From the NCBI GenBank assembly GCA_002077065.1, contig NAJO01000010.1, positions 62,001 through 126,000 of the forward strand: 64,000 bases of DNA. The letters are read 5' to 3'. This stretch comes from Cryoendolithus antarcticus (lineage: Eukaryota > Ascomycota > Dothideomycetes > Cladosporiales > Cladosporiaceae). The notes beneath the pieces are model-generated. The model saw only the letters and a list, made by a program, of their open reading frames with translations. It did no database searches and was not told the DNA's origin. Of the stretch, positions 41,259-52,122 are shown piece by piece (the stretch's first letter is position 1; each line of letters starts with the position of its first letter). The position numbers and the translations under genes were made by a program.

Positions 41259-43166
41259 ATGGGCATCATGGACAAGATTTCGTCGCTCGGCGGCAAGCAC
41301 GACAACACCACCACCTCCACTACGGGCAACGAGTACGGAAACGAGAGCAGCAGCATCCGCAACCCCGTATCATCGCACCAGAACAATTCATCGTCAATCC
41401 CTGGATCGTTCCCCGGCTCCACCGGTCAGGGTTCTCATCTTGCAGGCCACAGCGGTAGCCACAACACCAGCGACCCGACCTACCAACAAGGTAGCTCCGG
41501 TCTTGGATCTCACTCTAACAACAACACCACTGGACTAGGCTCGCATGAGTCTGCTCTCGGCGGCAACCACTCAGGTACCTCTGGTCTTGGATCACACTCC
41601 AACACCACCGGCCTTGGATCTCGCAGCAACGAGACTGGCCTCGGCGGTCACTCCGGCAGCACCGGTCTAGGCCACAACACGCAGTCAGGCTATGGTCAGC
41701 CAGCACAGGCTGGCTACGGCACCTCGCAGGGCCTTGGCCGCGACGACCACGTCAACCGTGACGGTTACGGCAACTCGTCGTCTACTTCAGGACGTGACGG
41801 CTACGGCAACACTTCGTCCACCTCCGGACGTGATGGCTACGGCAACACTTCGTCCACCTCAAATACTGCAGGCCCGCACAAGTCCGACATGCTGAACAAG
41901 CTCGACCCTCGTGTGGATTCAGACAATTCTAAGGTCGGCGCAGGTCACCCTGGACTTTCGAGCACCAACCACGGCTCCGATCAATACGGTCAACAAGGCC
42001 AGCACGGCCACAGCAACGTTCAGGGCCTCGTCCCCGGCTCGCACGCTGAGAACCCAAGCGCCATCCCCACTGCGGGTGGCGAGCGTGTTGGATCTACCGA
42101 TACCAACGCATACGGCAGCAACAGTGGCTACGGCAGCACCGGCTACCCCTCAAGCCACCAGCAGACTACCGCTGGGCCACACAACTCGAACGCCTTGACC
42201 AAGGCCGACCCTCGTGTCGACTCCGACCAATCGAAGCTTCGCGATGGTAACAACGACCATCACTACGGTCGTGACGCCGCTCTCGGAGGTGCAGGTGTTG
42301 GTGCTGGTGCGTACGGCGCAGAGCACAGCTCCTCTCACCACAAGGACCACGGACTTGGGAGTCGCAACAACGATGGGTACTCCTCATCGCAGCCTCACGG
42401 CTCTACCCACAACTCGCAGCCGCACAGCTCTACCCACAACTCGCAGCCACATAGCTCGACTCACGGCTCGTCCACTGAGAAGGAGACTACCGCCGGCCCA
42501 CACAAGTCAAACCTGATGAACAAGCTTGACCCTCGCGTCGACTCCGACCAGTCCAAGCTCCAGAAGGAGCAGAAAGATGGTCACCACTACGGCCGTGACG
42601 CCGCCATCGGTGGTGTCGGTGTCGGTGCAGGTGCTTACGGCGCAGAGCGTGCCCACGACAAGCACAGCGGCACCCAGGGCCAGGATTCCAATTTCAGCCG
42701 CAACGAGCCGTACGGTACATCGTCCACCCACAACAACAGCAGCAGCACTGCTCCCTACAACACCTCCGGCCCACACAACACCTACGCTGGCAATCAGCTT
42801 GACCCGCACGTCAGCGGCTCCGAGCGCTCTGGTCACGGTCTCGGCAGCAGCGGCAACAACTACAATGACTCTTCGCGCAGCGGTAACACCACCGCCGGCC
42901 CGCACAAGTCAGACATGCTCAACAAGGTTGACCCTCGGGTCGACTCTGACCAGAGCAAGCTCCGCGACCAGCAGTATGGCTCTTCCGGCCGCTCAGGTGT
43001 TGACGACATCACCCATGGTACTTCGGGTATGGGTCTCGGCAGTGGTGCTGGTCACTCCAGCAGTCAAGGAAAGAAGGACTACGGCTACAGCGCTGCGCAC
43101 CAGAACGCTTACGACCATGGTTACAAAGATGCTTTGGCTCACTTCGAGTCGCAGCGCCGTAACTAG
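41259..43166 (+). CDS. Repetitive hydrophilic protein with five GPH..DPRVDSD motifs
   Basis: Single exon, 635 aa, starting MGIMDKISSLGGK. The protein is almost free of hydrophobic residues and rich in Gly, Ser, His, Asn and Asp. It carries three tandem 12-residue units (RDGYGN.SSTSG, DNA 41757-41864), several GLGSHS units near the N-terminus, and five copies of a roughly 22-residue motif. That motif has the pattern AGPHKS...NK.DPRVDSD.SK, with DNA near 41862, 42163, 42485, 42760 (degenerate) and 42881. Two copies of HHYGRDAA.GG.GVGAGAYGAE separate the motifs. The end is AYDHGYKDALAHFESQRRN. The GPHKS/DPRVDSD motif is known from fungal proteins often called cell-surface or stress proteins, without a tested function. 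The composition suggests a disordered, LEA-like protector. No signal peptide is present. Confidence 0.85.
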   Translation: MGIMDKISSLGGKHDNTTTSTTGNEYGNESSSIRNPVSSHQNNSSSIPGSFPGSTGQGSHLAGHSGSHNTSDPTYQQGSSGLGSHSNNNTTGLGSHESALGGNHSGTSGLGSHSNTTGLGSRSNETGLGGHSGSTGLGHNTQSGYGQPAQAGYGTSQGLGRDDHVNRDGYGNSSSTSGRDGYGNTSSTSGRDGYGNTSSTSNTAGPHKSDMLNKLDPRVDSDNSKVGAGHPGLSSTNHGSDQYGQQGQHGHSNVQGLVPGSHAENPSAIPTAGGERVGSTDTNAYGSNSGYGSTGYPSSHQQTTAGPHNSNALTKADPRVDSDQSKLRDGNNDHHYGRDAALGGAGVGAGAYGAEHSSSHHKDHGLGSRNNDGYSSSQPHGSTHNSQPHSSTHNSQPHSSTHGSSTEKETTAGPHKSNLMNKLDPRVDSDQSKLQKEQKDGHHYGRDAAIGGVGVGAGAYGAERAHDKHSGTQGQDSNFSRNEPYGTSSTHNNSSSTAPYNTSGPHNTYAGNQLDPHVSGSERSGHGLGSSGNNYNDSSRSGNTTAGPHKSDMLNKVDPRVDSDQSKLRDQQYGSSGRSGVDDITHGTSGMGLGSGAGHSSSQGKKDYGYSAAHQNAYDHGYKDALAHFESQRRN

Positions 43167-44217
43167 GGGGTTATGACTCGCACGAAAGCGAAGGGTTGGA
43201 TATGAAAATGGGTTAGTGTAATTGTATGTATGTAATGACAAAGTACGAGAAGATTATCCTCAGAAAATGTATCACTTCTCTATCCTCGCCTGTGACCTCG
43301 CCTATTGCGCACACGCAGTTCTTTGAGATTCTCTGCAATGACATGACTGCCATCCTCACTAAGCACGTAGATCAGTACATATGTCGACTCATCGATCATT
43401 ACCCTTGACCTCCTCACTCGCGTGCTCATCATCATCTTGTCTCTCTTGTTCGCTCCTTACCCATCTTATACCTGGCACCCAGATCCATCCAGACTGAGAG
43501 GCGTCAATGGCTACACCACGCACACGAGGTGCATGACCGGCCTTCGGAACCAAGCTACCGGCATGGCATTGCATTGCATTGCAGAACATGGAATACGAGA
43601 CTGCAGGAACAGCTCATCGGAGCTGGTCACAACGGCTCCGATCACAGGTACACGACGTCTGCTTGTGGATGCACGATGCAGGAACGGGATCTAGTTGGCC
43701 ACCCCCAAGATCTTATTCGTCGCGATGACGAAAAGACAGTTCAGATGGGCATTGCTGCGTTGGCAATGTCTCAGACGTGTGAGAGGCGACGTGGAAGCGG
43801 GCTTTTACAAATTCAAACCGAAATGTACTACCTACAACATAGCCGTGACATCGTGAGCTGTACAACCTTGCCGCGAGGCGTATCTATCTAAACCGAGTGC
43901 GTGAGGTGTACAGACCGAGTCCGAAGCATGAAGGCAGCAGAGACAACGCGAAGGGATGACGCTGCAGGTGCAGCCTTTGTGAAGCAAGTGCTATGTACAG
44001 CAAAAGGCCGCCGCTAGATACAAATGCTAGATGCTATCGGATGCTCCACGCCGACTGCTATAAAGTCGAGCGCGGCGTGTAGAAGGGTATCGTGATATGG
44101 TTGCTGTGGTGTTTTGTGATGTATTTCGTAATGGTCGTGAATCTCGCTTGGAAAAAAGCGAAGGATGTCCTGTCAGAAGCCGAGATCGAGTACATGCGAA
44201 GAAAGAGCTAGCACTGC
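43167..44217. other. Intergenic, 1.05 kb between convergent genes
   Basis: The repeat-protein gene and the large WD40 gene converge. Short frames here begin with GTG and show no family. A short CATTG repeat lies near 43566. Confidence 0.45.
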
Positions 44218-47200
44218 TCACAAGAAGCCACCTTGCATAGCGCCAGGTTGCATCTGCTCTGGCGGCATGTTTGCTCGAATCTCTTTCGGGTTCCTATATC
44301 CACTCCTACTACCTGTACTACGTGGCGGCAGGGTAGTCTCGTTGAGCCTCGATTCCATGCCAGGCCCAGGCGGTGCTGAAGGTGGCGGTGGTGGTGGCGG
44401 TGGCATCATCTGCTGATCTGCCATTGCCTGCTCATAAGGGCTCTTGGCACGGTTCGCGTTGATGCTAGCGCGACGCTGGTGAGAGGACGGGATAGGAGGC
44501 AGCACGGTCTCGTATGGGACATTGAAGGCCTGGCTGCCTAGAGTCTGGGGCGACTTGGTACGTGAGCGTGAATTTGAACGCATACGATCGGCTACCCCGC
44601 GCATGCGAGAGCTGAAGGTATCGCTGACGCTACCGCGATCGCGGCGGTGCATTGATGGCGATGTTGTCGAGGCGCGGTCCATGGGGTAAGGGAAGGACAG
44701 CGGCGTCTCTGATAGATTCGAGGCAGTCGTAGTGTACGACTCGTTGCCCTCAATCCCAACCTGAATCATGTCCGCATTGCTCTGCTGAATGTGCTGGTAG
44801 AGCGTCGGTGGTGGCGGAGGCGGTGGCGGCATTGCCAAATGCTGCAGCTCTGGAAGCATTACTGGACCAGTGTCCGAATTATTGCCGATGATGATCACGT
44901 CGTGGTCGTCGTGCGCATGCAGTGCATGATCGATACTGGCGATGCCGTGCTGTGAAATGTCCTGAACGACATTCTCGGGAGGTGAGATCTTCCGCACTCC
45001 GCGGCCCGCAGAGAGTCGTTTCATGGACGTCGTGGGCAAGCCAGCATTGTAAGCGTGATGTACAGGCGGACCCATGCTTTTCTCTGGCGGCGCTGAAGCC
45101 GCTCGAGTTGGTCCTTGTGGCCCTTTCATTCCGAAGACCGTGGAAGGCAGCAATGGACCAACACCATCCTCCTCCCCAGTCTGCGCCTGATCAGACGCCA
45201 ACGATGACGAAAGGTAGCTTTCGCTGGAGGGGTTCAGGAGGCCCATGTTTGACCCAAGATTGGACCCCACGTTCGAACCCAGATTTGATCCCAAATTCGA
45301 TCCTGTGATCTGACTGAGGCTCGAGCCAGATAGTGAGCTCAGACTATCAGGTAGCATTGGGACTGGTGGTGCATCGCGGTCGTTCGGGTCCGAGCTCATG
45401 TATCGTGGGTGTCGCATAGCTCTAGGCGTAGCGGGCAGTCCGATCGGCGCGGAAGGCGTCGAAGTGCCCATGATCTTGTTGTACTTCATGGCCTGTTCGG
45501 GGTCGGCAGTATGGCTGCGAGACACAGGTGGCATGTAAGATCTGGGATTGTTCCCGAGCTCGGTGATCGATCGAGGACTCATATTTGGGCGGACATAGGC
45601 AAGATCACCAGGTAGAGGTATCGCAGGTGCGGACGGCCGCCGTGCGAGAGACAAGCGTCGTTCCTCCAGCTCTTTGGCTGCCAAGTCTTTCCTTGAGAGC
45701 AGGCCTGGTCGACCACGTGCTCTGCCTGACTCCGATTGGGTGTCTCCGTATGTCTGCTGCTGCATTTGCCCTTGCTCAGGTATGTTTGGCATGGCTGGAA
45801 TGACTTCCGCTTTGGGCTTTGGTTGACGGCTGCCAGATCTCTCGCGAACTCGACTTCGACTTGCCGCTCGTCTCGTTTGCAAGTCTTCGCCGGGGCGCGA
45901 GGCACTTTGCCCATGCACGCGAACCCGCCTGCCATCGCTTTCAGTGTCAGCATGCTCGTTGTCGGCTTCAGAGTCAGCAGCCTGTGGCAGAGGTGCAGAC
46001 GGAGACCGCGCTGTTGAGTTGGGTCCACGCATGTCACTTCGGCCACGCTCGTCATTCACGGCAAGATTCCTCCGGTCTTCGCTGACTTCGCGATGACGAG
46101 GTCGGCTCGATACTCTCGGCGGTGGAATGCGATCGTCGCTGGAAAAGTGTCTCGCATGGAGCGTGATTGGCAGATCCGAGGGGGCAGCCGTCGGCGAGGC
46201 CATTGCATAGTAGTTCTCGGCGTCTTTAGAAAAGGCCTCTCGGCTGCTAGCCTGTGCGATCTCACTGGGAGACATTGGCACTGGTGAGGAAGGCGAAGCC
46301 TTCGCTGGCTTGATGTATCGAACGCCCTGCCTGCTACGTGCCTCGGAACGATCCCTTACTCGGGTGCTAGAGGCTCGACTATCAGTGCGTGTGCGACTTT
46401 CACCGCGTCTGCGACTCTCTGCTCGTGCGCGGCTGTCTGCGCGTTCTTGGCGCTTCGTTGCCCGTGCTTGCTCGACACTGTTTATGTACGCATCTATCGC
46501 ATTCGACTTCGCGCTGCGCATGCTCACTGCGGGACTACGCGCGCCCGTGCGCGACTGGTCTGTAGTTGTGGTGTATCCCGTCGAAGTGGTGTCATGTGTG
46601 CTAGGTCCCGGCGAAAGAGCATCAGGGACGTATCGTGTCTCGATGATCTGGACGGTGAGCGAGTCTGGATTGCTTTGCCGAGCATGATGCTGTGGTTTCA
46701 GCGGGAATGCACCGCGCGCAGGTGAGGGCAGGTGATCATGAGACGCGCCGGGATCCAGCTTGTCGGCATCGTAAGTGCCTGGCCTGATGGCTGTGGCTGG
46801 TGCTTGGACATCACTGACTGACGAAGTCCGCCTGTTCCTGTCCGAGGCTACACTAGGGTTGCGCGATCCCGGGTTGCGCGCCGCGGTGATCGGCGTCTCT
46901 AGCTCTGAAGCTTCCAGTGTCGCGCGCTGAATGTCACTTGACGATGGCAGGCGCTTCCGCCTTGCGTATCCCGGCGTCGCTGTTCTAGCCGACGAAGGTG
47001 CCCGCGTTGATCGTCCTCCATTCCGCAACCAAGCAGCATCTCCAGGACGAGGCGACATAGCCGAATTGAGTATTGGCGTAATCCCGATAGCCAGCGGTGT
47101 CGGCTCATCGACTGTATTATTCACTGGCGTTCCCTGGGCACCGAATGTCGTAATAAGCTTAAGTGTTGCGTTTTTCTGCGCAAGCCGCCCTGAAGCAGAT

Positions 47201-49571
47201 CTCGAAGGTGGTGATAGCGGAGGACTCGACAAAGGTGCAGTAGACGGGCCCATCATGATTTGCTGTTGGGCCGTATAGACGGCATCTTGTGCACGTGGCG
47301 AAAACCACGCCTCCGAGGTCTCGACGCTTGTGCAAGAGAAAATCCGGACAGCAAGTTCAGGCGACCCGGTCTGCACAGCTACTTCGCCCCATTTCCGTAG
47401 CAGGTGCGATTGGCGACCCCAATCGGTCGGGAGGTGCAGACACGTCAATAGTACCGCCTCCATGTGGTATCCTTGCGACACGTACACCTCAATGGCATCA
47501 TTATACTCACCTAGCCCAAGCAGTATAGCCACTGCTGGATGTACGTCGCCCTTCTCCAACAGGCGTTGCACAAATGTCTCCCCGACTACCTTCTGTGAAT
47601 CTTGGCCAATCGCACTCAACGCCATTAGCATCCAGTCGGAAGATGTCATCGACTGCGATCCGACCATGGAAGCCATGCTGTCTACGCTCGTGTCGCCAAG
47701 CCACTTCGCCAGAAGCACACTGCTTGCCGATCCGGATCTGTGTCGTGCAAGCTCGTCTCGGACAAGAGCACGCGTATCCTCGTTCCAGCCGAATACGACA
47801 CTCAGCATCTCTCGTTGTAAAACTTCGGGTGTACGAGCTACGGTGCCATAGTGAGGTGTGCGGAATGCAACATCACGCAATCGCGCTTTGACGAACGGAA
47901 ACAGGTCGACCATCGCGCCGCTCTGCATCTCCTCTGGGCTCCTCAGGACCTCTTTCCGCAAGCTTGAAGCGCGAAATCGCGCATTCGACGCCCTCGTCGA
48001 GCCAGATCTAATCGACATGCTGTCGTGATTCCTGGGGGATGGCCCGCCGAATGAAAACTCAGTGCCGTCATACCCAGCATTCGAAGATGTCCTCGAATAC
48101 GACGGTCTATCGTATAGGTAGTTACGATGCCGCGGTCCGCCTCCGGAAGACTTCGAGCTCACCGAAGACGCTCGACTTGATGTGGGACTTAGCGGCATGA
48201 CTTTATCGCGAATCTCAGACTCGAGCTGATCCAGGGTCTCCATCTCTTTCGCGATTTTTTCCATCGGAGAAAGCGCAGTGCTCTCATCCGCGCTGCTCTC
48301 GTTATCTGTAAATGTTGGCAGGATCGTGCCGTCATCAGCGGCATCGGCCTTAGACCTCGCATATGGGTTCTGTTGCTCTTCGAGATTGGTCGGAGGTGTA
48401 GGTGGCGTGTTGGCTGGCGCATGCTGTACGCTCGTAACTTGCAAAGGCACGGCTGACGGGTTGACATCGTATTGCTGCACTGTGTGATTATGGCCGAATG
48501 TAAAAAGCGTTGCCGTTGGGCCGTAATTGGCAATACCCGTGACCCCATCTATCGTAGGTATCACATCATATGTCACCTTCTTTGTGCGTACATCCCATGA
48601 TCGAGTTTCCCTAGTAAACAATAGTCAGCGCCAGATCTGTCCACCTCCTGCATGCTCGGAGCCAGGTAAACGTACCCATCGAAGTACTGCAATATTCGGC
48701 CATTCTTCGACCATGCGAACCATGCTGGTCCCATGTGCTGTAGTACGGATCTGCCAAGCGCCCGGATTATCGTAGGCGGCTCTTGATGCGGCGCTTTGGG
48801 CACGCTCCAGACCCTCAAATCACCATCTGCAGTCTGAGTAGCAAGCATGTCCGTCTTCTGCTTAGACGACGAACCATGCCAAGCAAGACCTGCGATGCGC
48901 GATGGTGCGCGCGATGTGGTGAGTGTATGAAGTATTGTGAATGCGGGTTGCAAGGTCGCGATTAAAATTGAGCCATTCAGGTACCCGATCGCGAATGTGC
49001 GGTTGTCCGCGCACGGCGCTATAGCTGTGATAGGATCGAAGATCGTTCGGGCAGAGAAATGCTCATTTGTCGAAGGCTCGAACAGGGTGATGCCCCCTTG
49101 CACATTGCCTGCTTATACGTCAGTATTTTGACTGTTTTTCCCCAGACCGCAGGTCTGCATACCGAGCGCAACATTGCCATTGCGCATGAAGCACGCGACA
49201 TTGATATCTTCGTACGCCACGAAGCGGGTCACCTCTCGCCCAGTGAGGATATCCCACACTATGGTTGTTTGACCGGCATCGAAGCTGACTGCGAGTCGCC
49301 CAGCACCTCTTTCGCTGACGTTGTCCACAGCAATCCATCGTATCTCTTCCCTGTGCAGCTCAAATCGCCTCTCAATGACCAGCGTGTCATGATGCAGAAC
49401 CAAGATCACATTGCGCTGCGCATATAGTAGGAAGGATCCTGTCGAGGCTGAAGGCTCGAACTGGCGTTCCGAGTTCTCAGGAGTGAGAGTCGACAAGGGT
49501 GGGGTATGTCTTCGTGTAGTGGACTCCTGTATCGATGAGGTCTTGGAGTGCGAGCGCTGCCCGATCGACAT
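44218..49571 (-). CDS. Large WD40-repeat protein with long disordered C-terminus
   Basis: Exons 49163-49571, 48676-49108 and 44218-48610 give 1744 aa. The introns (54 and 65 bp) join VALG-NVQGGITLFE and YFDG-ETRSWDVRTKK. I chose ATG 49571 (MSIGQRSHSK). The first 400 residues are WD-like blades: LYAQRNVILVLHHDT, RLAVSFDAGQTTIVWDI, TFAIGYLNGSILIATLQ, LATQTADGDLRVWSVP. A helical region around residues 520-760 (AVAILLGLGEYNDAIEVYVSQG, MEAVLLTCLHLPTDW, LAVRIFSCTSVETSEAWFSPRAQDA) looks like an alpha-solenoid, as in coat and scaffold proteins. The last 900 residues are Ser/Arg/Pro-rich and disordered, with a GSNL repeat and polyPro runs. The architecture (beta-propeller plus solenoid) recalls membrane-coat or nutrient-signalling scaffolds. 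I cannot name an orthologue, but the N-terminal part looks well conserved among fungi. Confidence 0.85.
45242..45304 (-). repeat. 12-bp coding minisatellite (GSNL repeat)
   Basis: Five consecutive diverged 12-bp units encode GSNLGSNLGSNVGSNLGSNM inside the WD40 protein's disordered tail. Each unit differs at several third positions, so the array is not very recent. Confidence 0.75.
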
Positions 49572-51771
49572 GTTGCAATTCCCTACGAGGTGGACTCGGT
49601 GGTCAGTGCTAGATCCTGCGCAACACTGTAGGCCATCAATGTGGCCGTCGTGGTCTCCAGGTAGGTCGGAACCCACAATCGCGGAAAAGGTAGTCGAAAC
49701 GCTATGTATAGCTTATGCAATCCTTAAAGCGAAGGTACATACCCTGACATGCGCGCTAAGTACCTCCTTGGTACACGCTCGTACACCCTGAGACGAGCTC
49801 GTCGACGTAACGCCGGGACGTCTGTGATAGGCGTTGTTCAAGCTGCGGTGCAGCTATGTGATGCAGGTAGCCGCGCTCGGAGGGTCGATTCGGTCAGGGC
49901 ACAGGTACAGCGCCTGCAGGACACAGCGGAAGCAGAAGGCTCGGAAGATGCAGGAGAACACGCAGTAAAGCTGCGACAGGTACAGGAAACCAGCCTTGAC
50001 GCAATCTAGCGCACAGTCAAATCAGAGGTCGGCGCGTAGATGCAAGAGGATGAGGCGAGGCCCAGCTTCAGAGTCACAAAATTGGAGAGCCGGGCGCGCC
50101 CAATGCAGCAGACATCGGCAAAGAGGCGGCTAGGCGAGATGTATGAAAGGCTGGGGAAGGGCACAAATGAGGTGCAGTAGAGTACTTTGTGAGCGGCTAT
50201 TTGTTCGCGGCCGGGCCAGGTTGAATTGACGACTCCAGTGCGTCGCGATAGCTAGCGAAACCCGTCTGCGGGCCGTAGGAGCAAGAAGCACCTGTCCTTG
50301 CTCACCGCAGATGGCTCCCACGCATCACGGGGTGACAATGCGGTCAAAATCATGCAGAGAACGCTGGCAAGCAGAGCTGTATGGAGTAGCAGACACGAAG
50401 AGGAAGTGCTGCAGTCGAGCTCTTCTCGCCTCCCATTGGCTCCTGCACGATATAGTGCACGCCACCATCACCGGGCTAGTGCCTTGCGCTACGCAGCGGA
50501 TTTGCTCCGGCTCGTGGCCCTGATCTCGCGGACTGCTCCACTATGGATCCATATCAACTCGGTGAAGGCCAGTCGTGCGAACAGTTCGTCGACAGTCCAC
50601 AAAAGCGTTGTGTGCTTTTCGTTTCGCCAGGAGAGATTGCACAAGACGTGGCTTAACGGCTTCCGACATGGCAAATCCAGGATCTGGGCAAGGCAAGTGG
50701 GCGACCAGGATACCTCGTACTGCTTCGTGGACCAGTCCAGGTTTTCGCCGGGCCATGTCGTCGTCCCTTGCGTGCATTACGATGCATCCGGTGCATCAGC
50801 CGTCTCCCGTGAGCAGAGGCGCAGGTGTTGGTCATGTCAGAACCTCGTGACTGCAATCATGCGCTCGTATCAACCAGACATTATGGACTTCACATCGCCC
50901 ACTGGCTGAGCACTTCGTCCAGCTGATAGACCATGACTTGGTTCTCTTGAGATCCTGGAAATCACGGCGCGGGATGGCTTCAGGGCCGCGTACCGCAACG
51001 TGGGGAAGGCGCAACCACGGGATCGGTTGAGTCTTCTCCCACTGACCGTCAGCCTGATCAACACATGACAATTGGCGCATTGGCTGCTCATCCTCACGTC
51101 AATCAAAGTGGACAAACCCGAACACCTCCATGGAGAATGTGCACAGCGGATTCGAGCTTGATGCGAGATTATTGATGTGATATCTAGATCAACGGTGCAT
51201 CTACCCAACATTCGGTCGCAAGCGAGTCGCCTACTGGCGCCAATGACCAGATCCAGGTCTGACCTTCTCGTTCTCTCGGTTCTTCCTTTCACTGACTCAA
51301 CGTGTTCCTCCCTCAGTCTGCTTGCTACCGCGACTGTATCCACAAGGCGTCCGGACTACCAGCGCTAGCTAGTCAATTAGCTACGTCGAGCATCAATCCA
51401 CCTGCGACGTGCACTCGCGCAAGAAGTGGGCGAGTTTGATGGCTTCGTTGGGCATAAATGTGACGGTGGCTTGTGACGCTTGTGCCCGCGTGGCCGGTCC
51501 GGATGACAGAGCCGATCGAGCGACCGAGATATGCGACATCCACCTATCCTGAACATCGACCACTGCGATGTGGCGCACAACATCTTGGTCTATAGTCAAG
51601 CGTGTGGGCATGGCAGATCACCAGAAATGATGTGTAGTTGAGCAGGCTGTCAACTCGGCAATGCGCACTGTCGTGCTGACGATTTTGTTGTCCAGGATGG
51701 TCTGGCATATGATGCCATGATGGTGTTGAAGAGGATTGCATCATCTATCGGTCGATGCTTTCCTCAGTCGT
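49572..51771. other. Intergenic, 2.2 kb without a supportable gene
   Basis: The WD40 gene promoter lies at the left. Open frames at 49749-50009, 50298-50909 (TTG start) and 50870-51343 (minus, GTG start) lack families, good starts or splice patterns. I see no RNA gene, transposon fragment or clear repeat. Confidence 0.4.
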
Positions 51772-52122
51772 TCACTTCGGCAAGACATCCTTTTTCGAGT
51801 GGCGATGGGAGCTGCTTCGTCGCGACTTAAGCGGTGGCAACAGAGGCCTCGCGCACCATGCCTCTGCTGGTCGTGGTGGTAGAGGCGCCTTCTTGAGGTA
51901 CTTGCACTCATCCGCGCCAAGCAGATCCTCGTCGCTGACATAGCTGCTTGGTCGTTCGCTGGAGGGTCGTCGAAGCGACGTAGTGAAGGGCTGATATGAG
52001 ACCGTCGACGAGTAGTACATGTTTGCTTTGGACGAGCTGGTCGATCGAGAGGACGTGCTCATGTTGATCGGCTGGCTTGGTGAAGTGGATGGAGTTGAGC
52101 TTCGGCTTGAAGTGTACGACAT
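51772..52122 (-). CDS. Small Ser-rich basic protein, unknown function
   Basis: The frame from ATG 52122 (MSYTSSRSSTPSTSPSQ) gives 116 aa; upstream in the same frame only a GTG is found. The first 60 residues are Ser/Thr-rich. The second half looks constrained: RPSSERPSSYVSDEDLLGAD, then LPPRPAEAW, PLLPPLKSRRSS, and a basic end HRHSKKDVLPK. The pattern of an SYVSDEDL box, a Pro/Trp stretch and a basic tail occurs in small uncharacterised ascomycete proteins as I recall them, but I cannot check this. No signal peptide or membrane segment. It could be regulated by phosphorylation of the Ser-rich part; this is speculation. Confidence 0.55.
   Translation of the reverse strand: MSYTSSRSSTPSTSPSQPINMSTSSRSTSSSKANMYYSSTVSYQPFTTSLRRPSSERPSSYVSDEDLLGADECKYLKKAPLPPRPAEAWCARPLLPPLKSRRSSSHRHSKKDVLPK

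Noticed and set aside
50298..50909. Plus-strand frame of 203 codons
   Set aside because: It starts with TTG, has mixed composition with no domain, and overlaps other open frames of similar quality.
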